Shown here: positions 6,957 to 15,823 of the stretch, in pieces
How the letters are laid out: each line of letters begins with the position of its first letter
How positions within the stretch are numbered: the first letter of the stretch is position 1
Assembly (NCBI RefSeq): GCF_008087085.1
Contig: NZ_VIYJ01000007.1
Span: forward strand, 62,001-126,000
DNA: 64,000 nucleotides
Reading direction: 5' to 3'
Source: Nocardioides rubriscoriae
GTDB taxonomy: Bacteria > Actinomycetota > Actinomycetes > Propionibacteriales > Nocardioidaceae
Notes under the pieces: model-generated
The model's input: the letters and a program-made list of their open reading frames with translations, nothing else
Database searches by the model: none
Told to the model about the DNA's origin: nothing
Translations under genes and position numbers: made by a program

Positions 6957-8438
6957 TCAGTGGGAGAGGTCGGCGAGGTCGAGGTCAACGGGCAGCCAGC
7001 GCCAGACGACGACGGCGGCGAGGAGCGCGAGCACCGCTCCGCTGAGCCCGACGACCGCGAACGCGTCGGTGAAGGCCGTAGTGGCCGCGCCGGCCGTCGG
7101 GGTGCCGAGCGCGCCGGCCAGCGACTCGGTCGCGGCGGCGCCGGTGCCCTGGGGCAGGCCGGCGCGGTAGACGACGCCGGCGAGGCTGCCGAGGACGGCG
7201 ACCCCGAGCACCCCGCCGATCTCGTAGGACATCTCCTCCAGCGCCGCGGCCGAGCCGGCCTCGTGCGCGGGGGCGCGGCCCATGATCAGGGCCGACCCGA
7301 CGCCGAGGGCGGCCGTGCCGAGGCCGACGACGAGGAACACCCCGGCCAGGGCGGCGTACGACAGGGGGCGGGGGAGCACCCCGAGGGCGCCGAGGCCGGT
7401 GGCGGTGGCGACCAGGCCGCCGACCAGCACGGTGCGGACGCCGATGCGGGCGGCGACGGCCGGTGCGAACGGCGAGCCGACGAGCCCGCCGACGGCGAGG
7501 GGCAGCAGGGCGACACCCGCCGCGAGCGGCGACCAGCCGCGCACCAGCTGCAGCCACTGCGAGGCGAGCAGGAGCAGCGCCATCAGCACGGTGCTGCTGG
7601 CCAGTGCGGTCAGCACGCCGGCCCGGAAGACACGGTCGGCGAAGAGGCGTACGGCGAGCATCGGGTCGTCCTGGTGCAGGCAGCGACGCACGAACGCGGT
7701 GACCGCGAGCACGCCCGCGGCCAGCACCAGCAGCGACACGGGGTGCGGCCCGTGCTTGCCGAGCTCCTTGACGGCGTAGACGACCGCCACCATGCCGCCG
7801 ACCGAGAGCGCGACGCCGGTGGAGTCGATGCGGCCGGGGCGCTGCGAGCGGCTCTCGGGCAGGAGCAGCCGTCCGGCGACCACCGCGACGGCCATCAGCG
7901 GCACGTTGACCAGGAACGCCGCGTGCCAGCTGAAGGCCCCCAGCAGCGCCCCGCCGACGATCGGGCCGACGGCGGCGCCGACCGAGGCCGTCGCGGCCCA
8001 CAGGCCGAGGGCCAGGGCGCGCTCGCGCTGGTCGGCGAACAGCACCCGGATCAGCGAGAGCGTGGCCGGCATGATCATCGCGCCGGCGATCCCGAGCAGC
8101 ACCCGCACCGCGATGACCGCGCCGGCGGAGTCGGCGACGAGCACCAGCACCGAGGCGGAGCCGAACAGCGTGAAGCCGCTCAGCAGCATCCGGCGCCGGC
8201 CCCAGCGGTCGGCCAGGGCCGCGAGCGGGACGAGCAGCCCGGCCAGGACCAGGGCGTAGGCGTCGACGATCCACAGCTGGGCCACCGCGGAGGGGCGCAG
8301 GTCGGCCGACAGGTCGGGCAGCGCGACGTTGAGGATCGTCATGTCCATCACGACGACCAGCAGGCTGGCGGCCAGGACGCCGAGCCCGGCCCAGCGCCGC
8401 CGGTCGGTCGTCGCCTCGGGCAGCAGCACCGCGGTCAT
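6957..8438 (-). CDS. MFS multidrug efflux transporter, DHA2 (14-helix) family
   Basis: 493 residues with about 14 hydrophobic helices. Seen: DHA2 motif VVVMDMTILNVALPDL in helix 1, motif A in the loop after helix 2 (LADRWGRRRMLL) and motif C-like GAAVGPIVGGALLG in helix 5. Family members (EmrB/QacA) export drugs or dyes with protons as the driving force. The ATG at 8438 overlaps the TGA of the TetR gene (ATGA), so regulator and pump are translated together, and the pump should respond to the ligand of the repressor. The substrate is unknown. Confidence 0.93.
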   Translation of the reverse strand: MTAVLLPEATTDRRRWAGLGVLAASLLVVVMDMTILNVALPDLSADLRPSAVAQLWIVDAYALVLAGLLVPLAALADRWGRRRMLLSGFTLFGSASVLVLVADSAGAVIAVRVLLGIAGAMIMPATLSLIRVLFADQRERALALGLWAATASVGAAVGPIVGGALLGAFSWHAAFLVNVPLMAVAVVAGRLLLPESRSQRPGRIDSTGVALSVGGMVAVVYAVKELGKHGPHPVSLLVLAAGVLAVTAFVRRCLHQDDPMLAVRLFADRVFRAGVLTALASSTVLMALLLLASQWLQLVRGWSPLAAGVALLPLAVGGLVGSPFAPAVAARIGVRTVLVGGLVATATGLGALGVLPRPLSYAALAGVFLVVGLGTAALGVGSALIMGRAPAHEAGSAAALEEMSYEIGGVLGVAVLGSLAGVVYRAGLPQGTGAAATESLAGALGTPTAGAATTAFTDAFAVVGLSGAVLALLAAVVVWRWLPVDLDLADLSH

Positions 8439-9013
8439 CGGGCGCCACCGCCCTCGAGGAACTGCGACAGCACGACGGTGTCGAGGTCGCGGCGTGCGAC
8501 GTCGCCGTCGCGCACGGCCTCTCGGGCCGCCACCAGCAGCCCGTAGACGGCGTGGCCGAGCCAGCGCGGGGGGACGTCGGCGCGCAGGATGCCGGTGGCC
8601 TGCGCGGCGGCGTACAGCAGGACCTCGCGCTCGACGAGGCGGTCGGAGCGGGCGAGCAGGTCGTCGGCCCCGAGCAGGTAGGAGTCGGTCAGCGCGAAGC
8701 CGAAGTCGTCGGAGTCGGCCAGGAAGCGCGAGAGGAGGTCGCGCAGGCAGGCCAGGATGCGCTCCGGGTCGCCGGACGTCGCCGCCCCGTCGGCGTCGGC
8801 GGCGTCGAGGCTGGCCTCCCACCGGTCGAGCGAACGGGTGCCGAGCTCGTGGAGCAGGTCCTCGCGCGAAGCGAAGTGGCGGTGCAGGGTGGCCCGGCCG
8901 ACGCCGGCGGCGGTCGCCAGCACCGCCATCGACGCCCGGGGGTCGACGTTGAGGTGGCGGGTGGCCGCGGCCAGGATGTCGTCACGCGACGCCATGGGAC
9001 ACTCTCGTTCCAT
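8435..9013 (-). CDS. TetR-family transcriptional repressor of the adjacent MFS pump
   Basis: 192 residues from the ATG at 9013; an internal ATG at 8995 (MASRDDILAAA) would give 186. The N-terminal HTH is clear: MAVLATAAGVGRATLHRHFA with the RxTLYxHF-type recognition helix. The C-terminal part is a helical ligand-binding domain with no recognisable ligand motif. The upstream start codon lies in the edge of a 26-base palindrome, so either the mRNA starts very near it or the internal ATG is used. Autorepression with induction of the pump by its substrate is the expected logic. Confidence 0.92.
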   Translation of the reverse strand: MERECPMASRDDILAAATRHLNVDPRASMAVLATAAGVGRATLHRHFASREDLLHELGTRSLDRWEASLDAADADGAATSGDPERILACLRDLLSRFLADSDDFGFALTDSYLLGADDLLARSDRLVEREVLLYAAAQATGILRADVPPRWLGHAVYGLLVAAREAVRDGDVARRDLDTVVLSQFLEGGGAR

Positions 9014-9036
9014 ATGAGACAGTTATGTCTCATATG
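9011..9036. promoter_or_regulatory. TetR-type operator, perfect palindrome
   Basis: Arms CATATGAGACA (9011-9021) and TGTCTCATATG (9026-9036) match exactly around GTTA. A second overlapping palindrome GTCTCATATGAGAC covers 9027-9040. The position at the 5' end of the TetR gene fits an autoregulatory site covering the promoter or start point. Confidence 0.85.
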
Positions 9037-9146
9037 AGACCACGTCGACTCGCCAGGGGCAACTCGTGGCGGGGCCGTGCTGACAACCCCGGCTCCGGGT
9101 GTTTGGGTGGAGCCTCCCCACCCGCCACCTCGGAGGTGTCTCGGAC

Positions 9147-10628
9147 ATGACCGTGCGACCTGATCTCGACGCGCCCGACGGGCGCGACCCCGCAGACGTC
9201 AACGGGCCCGGCGTCCCCGACCTCAAGCGGGTGATGGGGCCCCGGCTGCTGCTGCTGTTCATCGTCGGCGACATCCTCGGCGCCGGCATCTACGCCGTGA
9301 CCGGCAAGCTCGCCGGTCAGGTGGGTGGCATCGCCTGGCTGCCGTTCGTCGTCGCCTTCGCCGTCGCGACGATCACGGCCTTCTCCTACCTCGAGCTCGT
9401 CACGAAGTACCCCCAGGCCGCGGGCGCCGCGCTCTACACGCACAAGGCGTTCGGGGTGCACTTCGTGACCTTCATCGTCGCCTTCGCCGTCGTGTGCTCG
9501 GGCATCACCAGTGCCTCGACGTCGTCGGGCCTGCTCGCCTCCAACCTGCTCATCGGTCTCGACGAGCTGCTGCCCGGCGTCCCCACCGGGGACGGGGCTA
9601 CGCTCGTGGTGGCGCTGGCCTTCATGCTGCTGCTGGCCGGCATCAACCTGCGTGGGGTCGGTGAGAGCGTCAAGTTCAACGTCGTGCTGACCCTGGTCGA
9701 GATGACGGCGCTGGCGATCGTCATCGTCATCGGCTTCGTCGTGGTCGCCCGCGGTGACGGCAACCTCGGGGCGGTGACCGTCTTCGAGAGCCCGGGCGAC
9801 AAGAACCTCTTCATGGCCGTCACCGTGGCCACCGCCATCGCGTTCTTCGCCATGGTCGGCTTCGAGGACTCCGTCAACATGGTCGAGGAGACCAAGGACC
9901 CCGAGCTGATCTTCCCGCGCGTCATGCTGACCGGGCTCGGCATCGCGGTGGCGATCTACGTGCTCGTCGCGATCTCGGTCGTCGCGGTCGTGCCGTCCGG
10001 TGACATCGCCAACCCGGTCGACCCCGAGGCCGGGGTGCTCCTCGACGTGGTCCGCATCGGTGCGCCCGACCTGCCGATCGACAAGATCTTCCCGTTCCTC
10101 ACGGTCTTCGCCGTGGCCAACACCGCCCTGATCAACATGCTCATGGCCAGCCGGTTGATCTACGGCATGGCGATCCAGGACGTCCTGCCGCGCCAGCTGG
10201 GCCGGGTCTCGCCGCACACGCGGTCGCCGTACGTCGCGATCGGCTTCACCACCGCCCTCGCCTTCGGCCTCATCGTCTACGTGCGGACCCAGTCGGAGAG
10301 CACCATCGTCGGTGCGCTGTCGGGCACGACCTCCCTGCTGCTGCTCGCGGTCTTCACCGTGGTCAACGTCTGCTGCCTGGTGCTGCGCCGCGACCCTCCC
10401 GGCGCCTTCCGCGCCCCGACGGTCCTGCCGGTCGTCGGAGCGGTGGCCTGCGCCTACCTGCTCGGGCCGTGGGCCCGCCTGGACGAGGACATGGTGCAGT
10501 ACAAGATCGCCGCGGGGCTGCTGGGCATCGGCGTCGTCCTGTGGGCCGTCACCTGGCTGGTCAACCGCGGCGCCCGCGGCCAGAAGACCGGCTTCCGCGA
10601 CGTCGAGCGGTTGGAGCACCTCGACTGA
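9147..10628 (+). CDS. APC-superfamily amino acid permease
   Basis: 493 residues with about 12 transmembrane helices in the inner membrane. Seen: the helix-1 signature GDILGAGIYAVTGKLAGQVG (unwound GAGI motif that binds the amino group) and helix 6 FFAMVGFEDSVNMVEETKDP, both typical of amino acid/polyamine/organocation carriers. The C-terminal LRRDPPGAFRAP is the usual cytoplasmic loop. ATG at 9147 has the RBS CGGAGGTG ten bases before it, so earlier ATGs are not used. The substrate cannot be read from sequence. It converges on the sugar-transport operon, with three hairpins between. Confidence 0.92.
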   Translation: MTVRPDLDAPDGRDPADVNGPGVPDLKRVMGPRLLLLFIVGDILGAGIYAVTGKLAGQVGGIAWLPFVVAFAVATITAFSYLELVTKYPQAAGAALYTHKAFGVHFVTFIVAFAVVCSGITSASTSSGLLASNLLIGLDELLPGVPTGDGATLVVALAFMLLLAGINLRGVGESVKFNVVLTLVEMTALAIVIVIGFVVVARGDGNLGAVTVFESPGDKNLFMAVTVATAIAFFAMVGFEDSVNMVEETKDPELIFPRVMLTGLGIAVAIYVLVAISVVAVVPSGDIANPVDPEAGVLLDVVRIGAPDLPIDKIFPFLTVFAVANTALINMLMASRLIYGMAIQDVLPRQLGRVSPHTRSPYVAIGFTTALAFGLIVYVRTQSESTIVGALSGTTSLLLLAVFTVVNVCCLVLRRDPPGAFRAPTVLPVVGAVACAYLLGPWARLDEDMVQYKIAAGLLGIGVVLWAVTWLVNRGARGQKTGFRDVERLEHLD

Positions 10629-10634
10629 TAGCGC

Positions 10635-10750
10635 CGACCCGTCGCGTAGACGCGACGGGTCGACACGAAATGACGCCGACCCGTCGCGTAGACGCGACGG
10701 GTCGACGAGAAGTGACGCTGACCCGTCGCGAATACGCGACGGGTCAGCGT
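10635..10750. repeat. Three tandem copies of a GACCCGTCGCGT palindrome
   Basis: Copies at 10635-10662, 10677-10704 and 10715-10750 each form a perfect hairpin: 13-base arms with loop AG in the first two, 16-base arms with loop AATA in the third. The period is 42 bases. The array fills the gap between two convergent genes and can act as a terminator in both directions. In copy 3 the outer stem changes on both sides together (GCTGACC/GGTCAGC), which shows pairing is conserved. A fourth copy is at 17175-17200. Confidence 0.92.
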
Positions 10751-10781
10751 GATGCAGGCCGGGTGGAAGCGACCAGACCGC

Positions 10782-12218
10782 CTAGGAACGCCGGGCGCGG
10801 CGGCGGGAGACGGCGTCGATGGCGGCGGCGAGCAGGAGCACGATGCCGGTGATGACCTGCTGCCACTGGGCCCCCAGGCTCGGCTTGAGGCCGAGGCCGT
10901 TGGGAATGATGACGATCACCAGCGCGCCGAGGATCGCGTCGCGCGGCTTGCCGCGACCACCGAAGAGCGACGTCCCGCCGATGACGGCCGCGGCGACCGA
11001 GAACAGCAGCACGTTGCCGGAGCCCAGGTCGAGCGAGGCCGAGGACTGCGACGAGGCGAGCAGGATGCCGCCCATGGCGCCGAACGACGAGCACAGCGCG
11101 AACGCGGTCACCTTCATGTGCACGACGTCGATGCCGGCGCGGCGAGCGGCCTCGGCGTTGCCGCCGGTGGCGTAGAGGTGGCGGCCCCAGGTGGTGCGCT
11201 TCAGGGCCAGCGTGCAGGCGATCATGAGCACCAGGGCGATGACGGCCGCGGTCGGGATGCCCTGGATGACCAGGGTCGAGCGCTCGTTGGGGTTGCGGTT
11301 CTGGTTGGCCAGGATCGTCAGCACGATGCCGACCAGGGCGATGAGGCCGCCGCGCAGCAGGACCAGGCTGATGGCGTCGTGGGTCAGGTGCGCGGCCTTG
11401 GCCCGCAGCGCCTCGGTGAGGGTGAAGGCCAGGAAGCCCAGCACGACGACCAGCGTGAAGATCCAGCTCTGCGTCGGGCTGAGGGTGCCGTAGGTCAGGT
11501 TGTGCCAGAAGTCGTAGTTGGAGGTGTTGACCGGGCGGCCGGCGAGGGCGAACTGGAGCACGCCCTGCCACGCGAGGAACAGCGCCAGGGTGACCACGAA
11601 GCTGGGGATGCCGACCTTGGCGACCAGGACGCCGTTGAGGACGCCGATCGCGGTCCCGATGCAGATCGCGGCCAGGAGCGCGAGCTCCAGGTGCTGGGTC
11701 AGGTTGGTGACCACGAGCAGGAACCCCAGGGCGATGACGACCGACGCGGACCAGGCCTTCACCCAGACGGCGAGGCCGACGCCGATGGCCAGCCCGACGA
11801 CCAGGCTCCAGTACATAAAGGTGGGCAGTCCGTTGCTGAGGTCGCCGTCGAAGATCGCGACCGCGGCGAGCGCGGCACACATGCCGCCCGCGGTGCCGGC
11901 GGACAGGTCGATCTCGCCGAGCAGCAGGACGAAGACCAGACCCATCGCGATCACGGCGATGTAGACGCCCTGACCGGGCAGGTTGCCGATGTTGTAACGG
12001 GTCAGGAAGGCCGAGCTGACCTGCATGAAGATGATGCCCAGGACGACCAGACCGACCACCGAGGGCAGGGCGCCGGGGTCTCCGGTGCGCAGCCGGGTGA
12101 CCCAGTCGTGGAAGGCGCCGACGATGGAGCGTTCCTCGACGTCGAGGGAGAACTCCCCGGCGCGCTCGGGCTTGTCGAGCGAGGGGGAGGAGGCGGGTGC
12201 GGGGGTCTCGGTGCTCAT
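10782..12218 (-). CDS. xylH: Sugar ABC transporter permease, XylH type
   Basis: 478 residues, about 12 or more hydrophobic helices, as in XylH-type permeases (longer than RbsC-type, about 320). Seen: GEIDLSAGTAGGMCAALAAV near the third helix, GVLNGVLVAKVGIPSFVVTLA, and the EAA-like cytoplasmic loop WGRHLYATGGNAEAARRAGID that contacts the ATPase. It forms the membrane pore of the transporter encoded by the two genes before it. The ATG at 12218 touches the ATPase stop (TGATG); a GTG one codon earlier is also possible. Confidence 0.92.
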   Translation of the reverse strand: MSTETPAPASSPSLDKPERAGEFSLDVEERSIVGAFHDWVTRLRTGDPGALPSVVGLVVLGIIFMQVSSAFLTRYNIGNLPGQGVYIAVIAMGLVFVLLLGEIDLSAGTAGGMCAALAAVAIFDGDLSNGLPTFMYWSLVVGLAIGVGLAVWVKAWSASVVIALGFLLVVTNLTQHLELALLAAICIGTAIGVLNGVLVAKVGIPSFVVTLALFLAWQGVLQFALAGRPVNTSNYDFWHNLTYGTLSPTQSWIFTLVVVLGFLAFTLTEALRAKAAHLTHDAISLVLLRGGLIALVGIVLTILANQNRNPNERSTLVIQGIPTAAVIALVLMIACTLALKRTTWGRHLYATGGNAEAARRAGIDVVHMKVTAFALCSSFGAMGGILLASSQSSASLDLGSGNVLLFSVAAAVIGGTSLFGGRGKPRDAILGALVIVIIPNGLGLKPSLGAQWQQVITGIVLLLAAAIDAVSRRRARRS

Positions 12219-12997
12219 CACATCACCTCGTTGGCGGTAGCAGCGGTCAGGCCCAGGTCACCGGTGCGCCCGGAGGTGATGAGCTCGACGATCTGGGTGG
12301 TGCTGGTGTCGGTCTTCTGCACCTCGGCGGCCACGCGGCCCAGGAAGAGGGCGGCGACGCGGTCGGCGACCTCCATGACGTCGTTCATGTTGTGGGAGAT
12401 CAGCACGACGCCGCGGCCCTGGTCGGCCAGGCGTCGGACGAGGTCGAGGACCTGCCGGGTCTGGGCGACGCCGAGCGCGGCGGTCGGCTCGTCGAGGAAG
12501 ACGACCTTGCTGTTCCACAGCACGGCCTTGGCGATCGCGACGGTCTGGCGCTGGCCGCCCGAGAGGTTGGCGACCTGCTGGCGCACCGACGACACGGTGC
12601 GCACCGACAGGCTGGCCAACGTCTCGCGGGCCTTGCGCTCCATCTCGCCGTCGGCCAGGAAGGCGCGCATCCTGCTGATCTCGCGGCCCAGGAACATGTT
12701 CTGGGTGATGTCGAGGTTGTCGGCCAGCGCGAGGTCCTGGTAGACGAACTCGATGCCGAGGGCGCTCGCGGCACGGGGGTCGGAGATGGTGACCGGCTCG
12801 CCCTCGAAGGTGATGGTGCCGGTGTCGATGCTGTTGATGCCGGCGAAGCACTTCACCAGCGTCGACTTGCCGGCGCCGTTGTCGCCGACGAGCGCGGTCA
12901 CCTCACCGGGATAGACGTCGAAGTCGACGTCGTGCAGGACGTGGACGGGCCCGAAGCTCTTGTTGAGCCCCCGGGCCGAGAGGATCGGTTCGGTCAC
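12218..12997 (-). CDS. Sugar ABC transporter ATP-binding protein, single-domain XylG type
   Basis: 259 residues, one ABC domain. Seen: Walker A GDNGAGKST, signature LSGGQRQ, Walker B VVFLDEPTAALG, and switch histidine in LISHNMND. Classical XylG and RbsA proteins are about 500 residues with two fused ABC domains; this one is a half-size version that must work as a homodimer. Start is the GTG at 12997 (VTEPILSARGLNKSF) behind AAAGGCGGG. An 11-base hairpin in the 178-base gap before it may lower expression relative to the binding protein. Confidence 0.9.
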   Translation of the reverse strand: MTEPILSARGLNKSFGPVHVLHDVDFDVYPGEVTALVGDNGAGKSTLVKCFAGINSIDTGTITFEGEPVTISDPRAASALGIEFVYQDLALADNLDITQNMFLGREISRMRAFLADGEMERKARETLASLSVRTVSSVRQQVANLSGGQRQTVAIAKAVLWNSKVVFLDEPTAALGVAQTRQVLDLVRRLADQGRGVVLISHNMNDVMEVADRVAALFLGRVAAEVQKTDTSTTQIVELITSGRTGDLGLTAATANEVM

Positions 12998-13070
12998 GAT
13001 CCCGCCTTTCGCAGCGGTGGGATGGATGCACGGGATGCGTGCGGTGGACGAGGACGTCGTGGTGACGTAC

Positions 13071-13106
13071 GACGGTGGCCGAGCCGGACCCGGCCCGGCC
13101 ACCGTC
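13071..13106. terminator. Hairpin between binding-protein and ATPase genes
   Basis: Arms GACGGTGGCCG (13071-13081) and CGGCCACCGTC (13096-13106) pair perfectly over a 14-base loop. No T-run. In sugar ABC operons such a structure after the binding-protein gene protects or partly ends the mRNA so that binding protein is made in excess; that role is inference here. Confidence 0.6.
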
Positions 13107-13175
13107 CGGGTGGTGCTTCGTACGGGTGTTACGTGATTCTGGGGTCTGTGGGGTCTTTCTGGACAGACCCGGGGC

Positions 13176-14390
13176 TCAGGAGATGCCGAGCTTGCTGCAG
13201 TCGTCCTCGATGCCCTGGCAGATCTCGTCGGCGCTGAGGGCACCCGCGTCGATGACGTCCTGGATGTTGGCCTGCGTGATGACCTGGGCGGGCAGCAGCA
13301 GGGCCTCCAGCTGGTGGCTCGGGGACTCGGGGTCCTCGAACGGGGCCAGGGTGAGCCCGGCGTCGGCCGGGTCGGTACCACCGGCCAGGGCGATCGCGAG
13401 CGCGGCGGCGGCGTTGGCCTCGAGCTTGACGTCCTTGAAGACCGTCATGCTCTGGGTGCCGGTGATGATGTTCTGCAGGCCCTGGACGCCCGCGTCCTGA
13501 CCGGTGACGACGACCTGGCCGTCGAGGCCGTTGGTCTTGAGCACGCCGATGACCGCGTTGGCGATGTCGTCGTTGGCGGCGAGCACGCCGTCGACCGAGC
13601 CGCCGGCGGCGGTGAAGGCCTGCTGGAACGCCGGAGCGGCGTTCTCGACCTTCCAGCCCTTGACGGTGGCCTCCTGGGTGATCGTCAGCTTGCCCTCGTC
13701 GGCCAGCGGGTCGAGCACCGAGTGGGCGCCCTTCATGAACAGCACGGCGTTGTTGTCGACGTCGGTGCCGCCGTTCATCATGATGATGTTGGGGTTCTCG
13801 GCGCCGCTGGCGTCGAGGCAGTCGACCAGGGTCTGGGCCTGGAGCTTGCCGACGTCCTCGTTGTCGAAGGAGACGTAGTAGGGCGCGGTGCCACCGAGGT
13901 TGACGCGGTCGTAGTCGATGACCTTGACGCCGGCCGCGTCGGCCTGCTTCTCGACACCCGCGCCCGAGGCGGCGTCGATCGAGTCGATGATGAGCACCTT
14001 GGAGCCGGCGCCGATCATGTTCTGGGCCAGCGAGGTGAACTTGTTGATGTCGCCCTGCGCGTTCTGCACGTCGGGGGTCAGCCCGGCGTCGCTGAGCGCC
14101 TTGGTGAGCAGCGGCGCGTCGTAGGTGGTGTAGCGCGTCGACGACGTCGTGTCGGGCAGGATCACGCCGACCTTGCCGGTCGCCTTGCCGGCGGTGCCCT
14201 CGGCGGGCTTCTCCGCGCCGCTGACGGGCGGGTTGTCGAGCTTGCAGGCTCCGGTGATGGCCGCGGCGTCACCGCCACCGCCCCCGTTGCCCGAGTCGTT
14301 GTTGTCGTCGGAGCCGCACGCTGCCAACGGGCCGACGCACAGCGTGACCGCGGCACCGGTGAGGGCGGCGCGGCGCATGAATGAAGACAC
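13176..14390 (-). CDS. xylF: Sugar-binding lipoprotein of ABC transporter, XylF-like
   Basis: 404 residues from a GTG with RBS AGGAGG four bases upstream. A lipoprotein signal (MRRAALTGAAVTLCVGPLAAC) ends in lipobox LAAC, so the mature protein is anchored outside the membrane. The type I periplasmic-binding fold is clear: KVGVILPDTTSSTRY, VLIIDSIDAASG, and VIDYDRVNLGGTAPYYVSFDNEDVGKLQ. The last segment matches the D-xylose binding protein pattern (YDR...YxSFDNExVGxLQ), so xylose or a related sugar is the likely ligand. The gene heads the operon and faces a ROK regulator across 145 bases. Confidence 0.92.
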   Translation of the reverse strand: MSSFMRRAALTGAAVTLCVGPLAACGSDDNNDSGNGGGGGDAAAITGACKLDNPPVSGAEKPAEGTAGKATGKVGVILPDTTSSTRYTTYDAPLLTKALSDAGLTPDVQNAQGDINKFTSLAQNMIGAGSKVLIIDSIDAASGAGVEKQADAAGVKVIDYDRVNLGGTAPYYVSFDNEDVGKLQAQTLVDCLDASGAENPNIIMMNGGTDVDNNAVLFMKGAHSVLDPLADEGKLTITQEATVKGWKVENAAPAFQQAFTAAGGSVDGVLAANDDIANAVIGVLKTNGLDGQVVVTGQDAGVQGLQNIITGTQSMTVFKDVKLEANAAAALAIALAGGTDPADAGLTLAPFEDPESPSHQLEALLLPAQVITQANIQDVIDAGALSADEICQGIEDDCSKLGIS

Positions 14391-14459
14391 GGTTCCTCCT
14401 GCAGGATATTTCGGGCAACGAGCCCACTGGTACCCCGGAGTGTTGTCCGTCACTGGTTA

Positions 14460-14530
14460 GTCGTCAAGAGGTGAACGCAAAAACACCGAATCGTGACCAA
14501 GTGGCCGTTTACCAAACATCACTTGACGAC
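14460..14530. promoter_or_regulatory. Inverted pair of GTCGTCAAG sites in the divergent xyl-type promoter region
   Basis: GTCGTCAAG at 14460-14468 and its exact complement CTTGACGAC at 14522-14530 flank an AT-richer stretch that must hold the promoters of both divergent genes. Two half-sites in opposite orientation, 53 bases apart, would let one ROK dimer or tetramer control both directions. No other copy was noticed in the window. Confidence 0.55.
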
Positions 14531-14535
14531 AAAGA

Positions 14536-15759
14536 GTGGCGTCGAGCACAGTTCACCTCGTGTCCCCCATCGACCCCGCCCCGGGTTCCACCGCGTCGCT
14601 GCGCACGGCGAACCAGCGGCGGGTCCTCGACGTGCTCCGGGCCCAGATCGCCGGGACCGCCCAGCTCACGGAGGGCCAGATCACCCAGGCCGACCTGGCC
14701 CGCACGACGGGCCTCGCCCCGGCGACCGTGTCGAGCATCGTGCGCGAGCTCGCCGCCGCCGGGCTGGTCGCCACGGTGCCCGGCAGCGGTCGCCGCGGCA
14801 CCACCGTGCAGCTCGCGTCGAGCGCCGGGGTGGTCGCGGGCATCGACTTCGGCCACAGCCACGTCTCGGTCGCGGTCGGCGACCTCACCGGCCAGGTGCT
14901 CAGCGAGCAGCACCACCCGCTCGCGCCGGCGTACGGCAACGATGAGGGCCTCGGCCGCGCCGCGGAGATGCTCGCCTCCCAGCTGGCCGAGCTCGGGCTC
15001 GACGCCGGCGACATCCGCACCGTCGGGATGGGGCTGCCCGCCCCGGTGATCGACGACGTCGTGCGCTCCTCGGCGATCCTGCCGGGCTGGGTCGGCGTCA
15101 ACGCGCGTCGCGTCGCCGAGCAGCGGTTCGCCGGACCCGTCCACATCGAGAACGACGCCAACCTCGGCGCCCTGGCCGAGCACCGGCTGGGCAGCGCCCG
15201 CGGTCACTCGACCTCGATCTACCTCAAGCTCTCCTCGGGCGTCGGCTCGGGCATCATCATCGACGACCAGCTCTTCCACGGGGCCAGCGGCACGGCCGGC
15301 GAGGTCGGGCACCTGACGGTCAACGAGCAGGGACCGGTCTGCCGGTGCGGCAGTCGCGGGTGCCTGGAGACCTACGCCTCGACCGGCAGCGTGCTGGAGC
15401 TGATGGCCACCCAGATGCCCGACGCCAGCCTCGACGAGGTCATCGCGTCCGCACGCGAGGGCAACGTCTCGGCGCTGCGCAGCCTCGAGGACGCCGGGCT
15501 GCACCTCGGGTGGGGCCTGGGCAGCCTGGTCAACCTCTTCAACCCGGCGCTCATCGTCGTGGGCGGCGACCTCGCGCGCGCCGGTGACCTGCTGCTCGAC
15601 TCGGCCCGGGTGGGCCTGCGCCGCCACGCGCTCGACGCGGTCGCGGCGACCCCGGTCGTCGCCAGCTCGCTGGGGCGGCGCGCCTCGCTGGTCGGCGCCG
15701 TCCTGCTGGCGGCCGAGCGCACCGACCTGCTCCCGGCCGACCTGACCTCCGCGAGCTGA
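14536..15759 (+). CDS. ROK-family transcriptional regulator (XylR type)
   Basis: 407 residues from the GTG at 14536; a second GTG at 14560 is possible. N-terminal winged HTH (about 25-95): TQADLARTTGLAPATVSSIV. Then the sugar-kinase-like ROK domain: GIDFGHSHVSVAVGDLTG, IENDANLGALAEH, and the zinc motif CRCGSRGCLETYAS beginning at C269. Family members with an HTH are repressors that release DNA when a sugar binds. Divergence from the XylF-like gene and the shared inverted sites make it the likely local regulator of the transporter and of itself. Confidence 0.9.
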   Translation: MASSTVHLVSPIDPAPGSTASLRTANQRRVLDVLRAQIAGTAQLTEGQITQADLARTTGLAPATVSSIVRELAAAGLVATVPGSGRRGTTVQLASSAGVVAGIDFGHSHVSVAVGDLTGQVLSEQHHPLAPAYGNDEGLGRAAEMLASQLAELGLDAGDIRTVGMGLPAPVIDDVVRSSAILPGWVGVNARRVAEQRFAGPVHIENDANLGALAEHRLGSARGHSTSIYLKLSSGVGSGIIIDDQLFHGASGTAGEVGHLTVNEQGPVCRCGSRGCLETYASTGSVLELMATQMPDASLDEVIASAREGNVSALRSLEDAGLHLGWGLGSLVNLFNPALIVVGGDLARAGDLLLDSARVGLRRHALDAVAATPVVASSLGRRASLVGAVLLAAERTDLLPADLTSAS

Positions 15760-15811
15760 CGCCCCTCGGCCTCGGGGGCGGGCGCGGTCCGTGCCGATCC
15801 ACCTTCCCGCG

Positions 15812-15817
15812 TAGGCT
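15812..15817 (+). promoter_or_regulatory. -10 box TAGGCT, leaderless start for class II DAHP synthase
   Basis: TAGGCT lies 6 bases before the GTG at 15824. No leader peptide or attenuator is visible here, unlike the second DAHP synthase at 26-27 kb. Confidence 0.6.
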
Positions 15818-15823
15818 GGAGTC

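Noticed and set aside
10635..10750. Possible CRISPR array (three regularly spaced repeats)
   Set aside because: Each repeat is itself a complete palindrome, the 'spacers' are about 14 bases and nearly identical, and no cas gene is near.
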